Source of the DNA: Treponema sp.
Lineage (GTDB): Bacteria; Spirochaetota; Spirochaetia; Treponematales; Breznakiellaceae
DNA: 64,000 nt
Direction of reading: 5' to 3'
Assembly: GCA_031279555.1 (NCBI GenBank)
Contig: JAITIK010000143.1
Coordinates: forward strand, 1 to 64,000
Shown here: positions 1 through 7,357 of the stretch, one piece after another
Layout: every line of letters begins with the position of its first letter
How positions within the stretch are numbered: position 1 is the first letter of the stretch
Notes under the pieces: generated by a model
The model's input: the letters and a program-made list of their open reading frames with translations, nothing else
Told to the model about the DNA's origin: nothing
Databases searched by the model: none
Program-made: the position numbers and the translations under genes

Positions 1-267
1 ATTCTTGAGTCCATAGAGCGGCTGAACGAGATAACGGGGGAAGTGAGGGGGAGCGCCCAGGGGATGCTTGGGGGGAGTCATAAGGTGATACAGGAGAGTA
101 AGAGCCTTGAAGGGATCACGGCAGAGATAGGGGATGGGATGCAGGAGATGGCATCCGGAGCGGAGCAGATAGATACGGCGGTACACAAGGTCAACGATAT
201 AAGCATAGAGAACAAGAAGCAGATAGAGCGGCTTATGACTGAGGTGTCCCGCTTCAAGGTCGAATGA
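1..267 (+). CDS. Methyl-accepting chemotaxis protein, C-terminal fragment (start lies outside window)
   Basis: Frame 1 is open from base 1; SLEGITAEIGDGMQEMASGAEQIDTAVHKVNDISIENKKQIERL resembles the MCP signalling-domain C-terminus. Confidence 0.8.
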   Translation: MLESIERLNEITGEVRGSAQGMLGGSHKVIQESKSLEGITAEIGDGMQEMASGAEQIDTAVHKVNDISIENKKQIERLMTEVSRFKVE

Positions 268-474
268 GGGGCAAAGATAGGAGGCGCTAGCCTAAAGCTG
301 ATAAATTGCTCGTCATGCGCTACAGGGCGCCGTTCATTTGGAGCGTACTATGAAATGACAACCGATCCCGCCTACGGGCCGATTGACGGGAAACCCGCGC
401 TTATGACCGGTATGGCGGTTCCATGAAGGACATGCGTGGAATTCGCGGTTCGGGATCGATGCGCCGCCTTCGAA

Positions 475-504
475 CCGCTCCGCGGCCTGGCGCCTGCGGA
501 GCGG
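475..504. repeat. Perfect 9-bp inverted repeat CCGCTCCGC-12nt-GCGGAGCGG
   Basis: Arms 475-483 and 496-504 read directly. Confidence 0.6.
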
Positions 505-525
505 CTGGCTGTCCCGCGCCGTTCG

Positions 526-561
526 CGCCGCGATTATCGCCGCGATTATCGCCGCGATTCG
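526..561. repeat. Tandem repeat, three copies of a 12-mer CGCCGCGATTAT (third ends CG)
   Basis: Direct reading upstream of hisC. Confidence 0.85.
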
Positions 562-642
562 ACCGCCGTTCACCATGCCGTTAATGCGGCTCCCGCGCAA
601 CCGCCGCCGCTTGTTGGCATCGCCGGAACCGGCGTTGCCCGC

Positions 643-672
643 TATACAAACCCTATCTGATTCAAGTAAAAT
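643..672 (+). promoter_or_regulatory. Candidate promoter of hisC (TATACA-18-TAAAAT), -10 ends 6 nt before ATG
   Basis: TAAAAT 667-672, ACCCCC, ATG at 679; -35 is weak. Confidence 0.4.
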
Positions 673-678
673 ACCCCC

Positions 679-1773
679 ATGAGCAGATTTTGGAATTCAA
701 GGACGCGGGGGCTTTCCCCGTATGTACCCGGGGAACAGCCGCAACAGAGTGCGTACATCAAACTCAACACAAATGAAAACCCCTATCCGCCTTCGCCTGC
801 GGCGCTTGATGCGATTAAACGCGCCGCGGACGAACGCCTGCGGCTCTATCCCGATCCCGCGTGCCGTGAATTTCGGGAGGCTGTGGCTGAACGCTGGCGA
901 GTGAAGCCGGAACAGGTGTTCGCGGGCAATGGTTCGGATGAAGTCCTCGCCTTCGCTTTCGCCGCCTTTTTCGAGACGGAAGCGGGCGCCGCGCCGCGCC
1001 GCATCCCGCCGGTCTTGTTCCCTGACATCACCTACAGCTTTTATCCGGTTTACGCCCGGTTGTGGGGGATTCCCTGCGAATGTCCGCGCGTGAGAGACGA
1101 TTTTTCCATTGACCACACGGATTTCCTTACGCCGTGCGGCGGCGTTGTGTTTCCAAACCCCAACGCCCCGACCGGCGCCGCCCTGCCCAGAGAACATGTT
1201 CTCGCCATTGCGCGTTACCACGCGGAGCAAAACGCGGTTGTCATCGTTGACGAGGCGTACGCCGCCTTCGCCGCCCCGCGCCTTTCCGTCATAGATCGCA
1301 TAGCGGAACATCCGAACCTGCTCGCGGTTCACACGCTCTCAAAGTCCGCGTCTCTGGCCGGCTTGCGGCTCGGCTTTGCCGTGGGATCTGAGGAGCTTAT
1401 CGAGGGTCTATGCCGCGTCCGTGATTCCTTCAATTCCTATCCGGTTGACCGCATCGCCCTTGCCGGCGGCGCCGCGGCGGTGCGGGACGCCGCGTACTAC
1501 GAGGAGACGACGCGCAAAATCATTGCGACGCGGGATCGGGTGTCCGCGGCTCTTGTTGAAAAGGGCTATACCGTGACGCCTTCAAGCGCCAATTTTCTCT
1601 TTATACGGCATCCGGCGCTGTCCGGCGCCGAATTCTTTACAAGACTGCGTGAGGCGGGCATACTGACGCGCCATTTCAACACAGGCCGCATCGCGGACTT
1701 TATCCGCGTCAGTATCGGATCCGACGCTGATATGGATGCGTTTCTGACGGCGTGCGCAAAGGAGATGGTATGA
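679..1773 (+). CDS. hisC: Histidinol-phosphate aminotransferase
   Basis: Class I/II aminotransferase; NPNAPTG and HTLSKSASLAGLRLGF PLP-lysine motif; followed by hisD. Confidence 0.9.
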   Translation: MSRFWNSRTRGLSPYVPGEQPQQSAYIKLNTNENPYPPSPAALDAIKRAADERLRLYPDPACREFREAVAERWRVKPEQVFAGNGSDEVLAFAFAAFFETEAGAAPRRIPPVLFPDITYSFYPVYARLWGIPCECPRVRDDFSIDHTDFLTPCGGVVFPNPNAPTGAALPREHVLAIARYHAEQNAVVIVDEAYAAFAAPRLSVIDRIAEHPNLLAVHTLSKSASLAGLRLGFAVGSEELIEGLCRVRDSFNSYPVDRIALAGGAAAVRDAAYYEETTRKIIATRDRVSAALVEKGYTVTPSSANFLFIRHPALSGAEFFTRLREAGILTRHFNTGRIADFIRVSIGSDADMDAFLTACAKEMV

Positions 1774-3116
1774 TAATAATTGCGGGCGGCGAATTTGACG
1801 CCTATTGGAAGAGCCAGACGGTCAGCGGCGGCGGCGTTGCCGGGCGCGTGGATCGCGACGTGCGGCGCGGCGTGCGGCGCATCATTGACGAGGTGCGGCG
1901 GCGCGGGGACGCGGCGGCGCGGGAGTTTACGGCTCAATTTGATCACACTGTTCTTGAACGGTTTGAAGTCCCCGGCGGCGCGATGGATGCGGCGTTTGAA
2001 AGGCTCCGTGCGACCGATACGGAATTGGCGGCTGCGCTGGAAATGGCGAGGGATAACATCCACCGGTTCGCCGTTGAGCAGAGAAAGCAGTTTTTTGATT
2101 TTGAATGTGAGATTGCGCCCGGGGTGATTGCGGGGCAGCGGGTGATTCCGGCGCAAAAAGCCGCGATCTACGCGCCGGCGGGACGGTTCCCGCTGATATC
2201 CTCGGTCTTGATGGGCGTTGTGCCGGCGCTTGCCGCCGGTGTGGAAGAGGTGTTCGTCGCGTCACCGCCCGCCCAGGATGGGAGCGGCTTGCCGGATTGG
2301 CGGATTCTGGCGGCTGTCCGCATTGCAAGCGGCGTCCGCAATGCGAGTATCCGCGCCGCGGCTGTCCGCGCGTTTGCCATAGGCGGGGCGCAGGCGATAG
2401 CCGCGCTTGCCTTTGGAACGGAGACCATTCCTCGCGCTGATGTAATCGCGGGTCCCGGCAACAAGTACGTGGCTGTCGCCAAGCAACTCCTGTTTGGGGA
2501 AGTCGGCGTTGACTTTGTGGCGGGTCCTACGGACGTGCTTGTCATCGCCGGACCGGATGCAGACCCTGACGTCATCGCGGCGGACATGATCGCCCAAGCT
2601 GAACACGATCCGGATGCCCGCGCCCGCGTCCTCGCGCCGGACGCGGAGATAGCCGGGCGTATCGTACAGGCGGTTGAAAAGCGGAGCGGCGCTTCTGCGG
2701 GGACAGCGCGGGCTTCGCTTGATGCCGGCGGTCTCATCATCACGTACGCGGATGAAGGCGAAGCGGCGCGCATAGCGAACATCATCGCGCCCGAACACCT
2801 TGAACTGCAATGCGGCGATGAAGCGAATAAACGTCTCCTCCCGCAACTGAAAAATTACGGGGCGCTCTTTATCGGCGAGAAAGCCGCCGAAGCGCTCGGC
2901 GACTACAGCGCCGGAACAAACCACACGTTGCCGACATCAGGTTGCGCCCGTTTCACCGGCGGTCTTTCCACGAGGCATTTCCTCAAAATCGTCACCACCC
3001 TGCGCTGTACTGAAGGCGCGGGCTATGCGCCGGTCGTAAAAGCCGCCGAGACCATCGCTCGCGCCGAGGGGCTTGCAGGACATGCGGAAAGCGCGAAGAT
3101 GCGGCTGAGGCGCTGA
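1770..3116 (+). CDS. hisD: Histidinol dehydrogenase
   Basis: IAGPGNKYVAVAKQLLFGEVGVDFVAGPTDVLVIA and HTLPTSGCARFTGGLS; ATG at 1770 with AAAGGAG upstream overlaps hisC stop (ATGA). Confidence 0.95.
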   Translation: MIIIAGGEFDAYWKSQTVSGGGVAGRVDRDVRRGVRRIIDEVRRRGDAAAREFTAQFDHTVLERFEVPGGAMDAAFERLRATDTELAAALEMARDNIHRFAVEQRKQFFDFECEIAPGVIAGQRVIPAQKAAIYAPAGRFPLISSVLMGVVPALAAGVEEVFVASPPAQDGSGLPDWRILAAVRIASGVRNASIRAAAVRAFAIGGAQAIAALAFGTETIPRADVIAGPGNKYVAVAKQLLFGEVGVDFVAGPTDVLVIAGPDADPDVIAADMIAQAEHDPDARARVLAPDAEIAGRIVQAVEKRSGASAGTARASLDAGGLIITYADEGEAARIANIIAPEHLELQCGDEANKRLLPQLKNYGALFIGEKAAEALGDYSAGTNHTLPTSGCARFTGGLSTRHFLKIVTTLRCTEGAGYAPVVKAAETIARAEGLAGHAESAKMRLRR

Positions 3117-3154
3117 ACGGCGTTGCCGGACGCGACAGCATTGCCTTCCATTCC

Positions 3155-3183
3155 TTGACATCTCCTGCGTTTTGTTGTATTAT
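3155..3183 (+). promoter_or_regulatory. Sigma70-type promoter TTGACA-17-TATTAT
   Basis: TTGACA 3155-3160, TATTAT 3178-3183, upstream of the HTH-EIIA gene. Confidence 0.75.
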
Positions 3184-3200
3184 GGCGCCAAGAGGCTATA

Positions 3201-3854
3201 ATGACTGATGGAGATATACTAACCATAGAAGAAGTGGCAAAGTACTTGCGAGTTTCAGAACGCACGGTGTACGATTGGGCGCAGAAAGGCGAAATTCCGG
3301 CGGGAAAAATTGGCGCCATCTGGCGATTTAAACGCATTGATATAGAGCGGTGGGTCAACGACCGGCTTTCCGCCAAGCCGCCAAAATCAGACGCGGTGCA
3401 TGTTGAGGCCATTATTTCTCCTGACCGCATTATTTTTCTTGATTATTCAACCAAGCGGGACGCTCTTTCCGCGCTTGCGGACAACCTCGCCCTTGCCCCG
3501 CAGGTAAAAAACCGCCAAGAATTGATAGCTGAAATAGTAAAGCGCGAAGAGCTTATGAGCACCGCCATAGGAAGGGGCATTGCCATTCCCCATGTACGGC
3601 TTGCTTCCGTGACGGATCTGGTGGCTTCCGTGGGCATAAGCCGTACTGACATCATTGATTTTCAGGCGTTGGATGATGAGCCGGTGCGTCTCCTGTTTAT
3701 GATTGCGGCGTGCTACAATCAGCACACGTACTATTTGCAAACCTTGTCTTTTTTCAGCAACCGCTTCAAAGACAAGCGCCTGCGCGACGAGCTTCTCGCA
3801 ACTGAAACGACGCGGCAGGCGTACGCCCTCTTGACGGCTATCCCGCCGGCATAG
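3201..3854 (+). CDS. Excisionase-type HTH domain fused to PTS EIIA (PtsN/fructose-like) domain
   Basis: LTIEEVAKYLRVSERTVYDWAQKGEIPAGKIGAIWRFKRIDIERW HTH, then EIIA with GRGIAIPHVR active-site His region. Confidence 0.85.
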   Translation: MTDGDILTIEEVAKYLRVSERTVYDWAQKGEIPAGKIGAIWRFKRIDIERWVNDRLSAKPPKSDAVHVEAIISPDRIIFLDYSTKRDALSALADNLALAPQVKNRQELIAEIVKREELMSTAIGRGIAIPHVRLASVTDLVASVGISRTDIIDFQALDDEPVRLLFMIAACYNQHTYYLQTLSFFSNRFKDKRLRDELLATETTRQAYALLTAIPPA

Positions 3855-3874
3855 TCGCCTGCGCAACCGCGCCG

Positions 3875-4927
3875 CTACCAGTCAAATTTGAACGCCGCCT
3901 TTTCCGCATACTTCCTATCGGGAGTGTAGATGCATGAAGGGAACTGAGGCTTGTTCGGCGAATCTGGAAAATGCTGGGTCTCAAGGCAAAAGCCGGCGTG
4001 TTTATTGTATACGGAGCCGGATTTCCCCGCTATGTTGTGCAGGTAGTTGCCAGTGTAGAATTGGATGCCGGGCTGGGTTGTGAATACGCGCATGATTCTG
4101 CCCGATGCGCGTTCAAACACTTCGGCTGCGGGACGCAGTTTGCCTGGGATCCCGGTTATCACGTAGCAGTGATCATAGCCGGCTCGCCCGCTAGCCGCGC
4201 CGGGCGCCGTTTTGTCTATGTCCATGCCGATAGGTTTCCACAGTCTGAAGTCAAAGGGCGTAAGCTCCACCTTCGCCACCTCGCCGGTCGGGATGCTATG
4301 TTCATCAACAGGGAGATATTCGGACGCATGGATGATCAACTCGTGGGAAAGCGTATCGCCGCGCCCTTCGCCCGCAAGGTTGAAGTAGGCGTGGTTGGTG
4401 AAATTCACCGGGCTCGGGGCGTCTACCGTGGCTTCGTAGATGACCGCCATCTCGTTTGAGTTGGTGAGGCCATAACTCACCGCGGCATTGAGGTTTCCGG
4501 GAAAACCTTCGTCATTGCTCGGGCTATTCAATTCAAATCGGACGTACACTCCGCCTTTATCCTCGTATTGTTCCGCGCTCCAGACCTGCCTGCCGAAGTT
4601 TTTTAATCCCGCGTGGAGGCAGTTTTCCCCGTCGTTTTTGAATAGAGTGTAGGTCTTGTCATCAATTGTGAACCGCGCGCCGCCGATACGGTTGGCGAAG
4701 CGTCCTATGGTGGCGCCGAAAAACACCGGATCCGCGGCATAGCCGCTCAACGTTGAGTAGCCGAGGAGGATGTCCGCAACGCCGGTCTTGCGGGACGGCG
4801 TATAGAGGGACGTGAGCGTCGCGCCCAGCGTACTGATAGACAGCGTTATATCTCCGGACGACAGCGTATAAAGTTCGACCTTCTTTCCATTGGAAAGCGT
4901 TCCGAAAGGTTTCTTGTTGATTTTCAT
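3875..4927 (-). CDS. galM: Aldose 1-epimerase
   Basis: TIGRFANRIGGARFTID, NHAYFNLAGEG, PGIQFYTGNYL motifs; likely start 4927. Confidence 0.9.
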   Translation of the reverse strand: MKINKKPFGTLSNGKKVELYTLSSGDITLSISTLGATLTSLYTPSRKTGVADILLGYSTLSGYAADPVFFGATIGRFANRIGGARFTIDDKTYTLFKNDGENCLHAGLKNFGRQVWSAEQYEDKGGVYVRFELNSPSNDEGFPGNLNAAVSYGLTNSNEMAVIYEATVDAPSPVNFTNHAYFNLAGEGRGDTLSHELIIHASEYLPVDEHSIPTGEVAKVELTPFDFRLWKPIGMDIDKTAPGAASGRAGYDHCYVITGIPGKLRPAAEVFERASGRIMRVFTTQPGIQFYTGNYLHNIAGKSGSVYNKHAGFCLETQHFPDSPNKPQFPSCIYTPDRKYAEKAAFKFDW

Positions 4928-4933
4928 GGGAAA

Positions 4934-4961
4934 AGTATACCACAAAATGAAACGTTGTAAA
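4934..4961 (-). promoter_or_regulatory. Candidate galM promoter TTTACA-16-TATACT, -10 ends 6 nt before ATG
   Basis: Reverse complement reading of 4928-4961. Confidence 0.6.
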
Positions 4962-5016
4962 GCGAAAAGTGAAAAAAGTTTATACGCGGCGCCTGGTTTT
5001 CCGCTCCGTGTCGCAA

Positions 5017-5039
5017 CGAACTTTCGCTGCGAAAGTTCG
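5017..5039. repeat. Perfect 10-bp hairpin CGAACTTTCG-CTG-CGAAAGTTCG
   Basis: Direct reading; immediately downstream of the minus-strand ORF ending at 5045. Confidence 0.75.
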
Positions 5040-5044
5040 CGCTT

Positions 5045-5395
5045 TCATAATCCGTATCCGTCCGCCAAAATCAGAATGGATGATGAGAAAATCGCCGCGA
5101 TTATGCCGAAAAGCAGTAGCAACGCATAGACGGCGACGCCTCCGATATAACGAAATCTGCCGGAAGCGAACATCAATAATGTGCAAAAAATGCCAATCGC
5201 CGATGAGAACGCAAGGCAAACGCCGGCTGTCGCCAGCAAACTGAGCGTCATTCGCTCTGTCTTGTCCATAAAACTTTGCGTATTGCCTAAAATATAGAGC
5301 AGGAGCAGGAGAGCGCACATCACAAAAAAGAAGAATGAAATCCGTTTCATAAGAATAATGACAACGGGTTTCCGTATCGGTCTAGTAATTTTCAT
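5045..5395 (-). CDS. Small multi-TM membrane protein, function unknown
   Basis: Four hydrophobic segments; candidate promoter upstream on the minus strand. Confidence 0.55.
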   Translation of the reverse strand: MKITRPIRKPVVIILMKRISFFFFVMCALLLLLYILGNTQSFMDKTERMTLSLLATAGVCLAFSSAIGIFCTLLMFASGRFRYIGGVAVYALLLLFGIIAAIFSSSILILADGYGL

Positions 5396-5515
5396 CTTTT
5401 TATAGTATACTCCAACTCTGTCTTTGCGGTAAAGGCGTTTTCATGTTTTAAAGCGTCAGTAACTATTGCAAACCGTTGTTTGTTGTCATGGTATAGCTTT
5501 TACAGGAGTCAATCA

Positions 5516-6181
5516 ATGAGGAAGGCTCAAGCCTTTTTGTTTTTATGCTGTTTGTTGTTTTTTTCCGGCTTATGCCGCGGTATGATCGTATACGCCCAAG
5601 AAGAAGAATCGGACGAAGACGCCGAAGAGGAAGTTCCCTTCGATGAGTATGAAGGCATAATGCCGTCCTTGTATTCAAGCGGCGAACAGATGCTTTCTTT
5701 TACCGTTGGGGCTGTCATTCCCCTTTTTTACACTAACAGCGACGGAACCGCGCTAAACGGCGGTACAAATATAAATGTGGGCGGAGGGGGCTATTTGTCG
5801 TACAGTTATTTCCTTGCCCCGCATTTTTTTGTGGGCGGCGAAGCCGGCGGCGCGTTTGCGGGAACCATTGGTGAAAATATGCTGTACATTGTGCCTTTCG
5901 GCGTACGTGTGGGGTATCAATTCACTTTCTCCATTAAAAATCTGAGGTTTGAGATCCCCGTCTCCCTTACGCTCGGTGGAGTCACCCAAAAGTACCTTGA
6001 AACCGATTATTTCGGCTTGTTTCTGAAACCTACGGTTTCCGGGTTTTTCCGTTTAAATCCGGATTGGTCTTTCGGTCTGAATGCCGGGTGGCAGCTTATT
6101 CCTCAATGGACAAAAGAATCCAGAAAAGACATGATCGGACACTTCCTTGAAGTGTCGTTATCTGCGCGTTTCCATTTTTAG
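5516..6181 (+). CDS. Predicted outer-membrane beta-barrel-like exported protein
   Basis: Signal peptide MRKAQAFLFLCCLLFFSGLC; alternating amphipathic strands and terminal aromatic (ARFHF). Confidence 0.6.
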   Translation: MRKAQAFLFLCCLLFFSGLCRGMIVYAQEEESDEDAEEEVPFDEYEGIMPSLYSSGEQMLSFTVGAVIPLFYTNSDGTALNGGTNINVGGGGYLSYSYFLAPHFFVGGEAGGAFAGTIGENMLYIVPFGVRVGYQFTFSIKNLRFEIPVSLTLGGVTQKYLETDYFGLFLKPTVSGFFRLNPDWSFGLNAGWQLIPQWTKESRKDMIGHFLEVSLSARFHF

Positions 6182-6192
6182 GATGATGCATG

Positions 6193-6235
6193 AGCCTTTT
6201 CCAAAAGGCGAACTTCCTGTTTGATGAAAAAGGCT
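6193..6235. repeat. Intergenic palindrome AGCCTTTT...AAAAGGCT, with alternative GCCTTTT-CC-AAAAGGC pairing
   Basis: Direct reading between two CDSs. Confidence 0.6.
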
Positions 6236-6256
6236 AAATTTGAGGGTATATGAGAT

Positions 6257-7348
6257 ATGAAAATTAGAGCTATGGCAGGTGTTCTTGCCGCTTTTTTGTT
6301 TTTTTCCTGCGATCAATCTCCGATATTTTATGCGATTTATCAGGAAGTGGAACCAAAGGATCCGAGAGTTAAGGGGAATCCCACCAATATGGTCGAATTA
6401 GATGAGATCATGTACGTTGCGAGCCGGTTCGGAAAGTATGTTCACCGTTACGGCAATGGCGAATGGATCTCCCCCATAGCTTCGCCCGGCGGGAGGAACA
6501 TTATGGAATTGGAGACTGACGGGAAATCTCTCTATGCGCTTGCCGGAGATCCGCTTGGTAAGACGGAAGTGTACGTCAAGAAGGATGATGACGCTTGGGA
6601 TCCGATTCGCTTTGATGCAAGCGGCGTTATACAAACTATATGCGGGGCGGGGGACGCTAACGGGGGGTATCTATTCGCCTCAACTGAAGAAGGGTTGTTT
6701 TCCTACCAAACGGGCGGCGAAGAGTTTTCTTCCGAATCCTTGTTGCCGGATCTTCCAAAAGAAGACATAGTAAAAGGCGCGGCGCGTTTGGATGGGATGT
6801 ACTATGTGGCGATTGTTAATAAAGGCATTTATACCTTTGACGGAGCATCCTTGTCTGCGGAGCCTGTCGACGGAACCGCCGGCAAACCCATTGTCGGGAT
6901 ACGCGTTGCCGGTAATAGAATCGTGGCGGTCAGCAGGTATCCGAGCGACGGGGCCGGCTCCCTTTTTTACGGTGACTCCTCTGGTTTCACTGAAGTGAAT
7001 AAGGGCGTCGCCTTTTCGGGCGCAATGGGAATATGGCGCAATCCGGATAATCCTACACAATCTCTCCTGCTTGTAGGCATTCAGTCCCAAACTTATTCAA
7101 CGGTTAACGGTTACCGGGAAATTTTACTTGGCGATGACGGGTCTTTGGATGTCAATTCACTTGGTTTGAGAACGCCCGGAGACTCCTCCGAGGTTTCCAC
7201 CGTATCAAGCGCCGACAGGTATACATCTACAATGGGGTTGCGCGTTGCGACAGCCTTGTATCAGGCGCCGGACAACACGCTTTTCGCTTCCACCATGAAA
7301 AACGGACTCTGGTCGTATAGACGTGACGTCTGGAACGCTGAAGAGTGA
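6257..7348 (+). CDS. Predicted lipoprotein, beta-propeller-like, function unknown
   Basis: Lipobox-like MKIRAMAGVLAAFLFFSCDQ; repeated short beta-rich blocks. Confidence 0.55.
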   Translation: MKIRAMAGVLAAFLFFSCDQSPIFYAIYQEVEPKDPRVKGNPTNMVELDEIMYVASRFGKYVHRYGNGEWISPIASPGGRNIMELETDGKSLYALAGDPLGKTEVYVKKDDDAWDPIRFDASGVIQTICGAGDANGGYLFASTEEGLFSYQTGGEEFSSESLLPDLPKEDIVKGAARLDGMYYVAIVNKGIYTFDGASLSAEPVDGTAGKPIVGIRVAGNRIVAVSRYPSDGAGSLFYGDSSGFTEVNKGVAFSGAMGIWRNPDNPTQSLLLVGIQSQTYSTVNGYREILLGDDGSLDVNSLGLRTPGDSSEVSTVSSADRYTSTMGLRVATALYQAPDNTLFASTMKNGLWSYRRDVWNAEE

Positions 7349-7357
7349 GGCGTCCCG

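Noticed and set aside
697-1332. Long antisense ORFs over hisC, hisD, rarA, pyrH, the kinase and the opp genes
   Set aside because: They lie opposite clear conserved genes, have low-complexity Arg/Ala composition, and match the known artefact of high third-position GC
5017-5039. Hairpin after the minus-strand membrane gene as an intrinsic terminator
   Set aside because: Perfect stem but no T-tract on either strand; kept as a repeat
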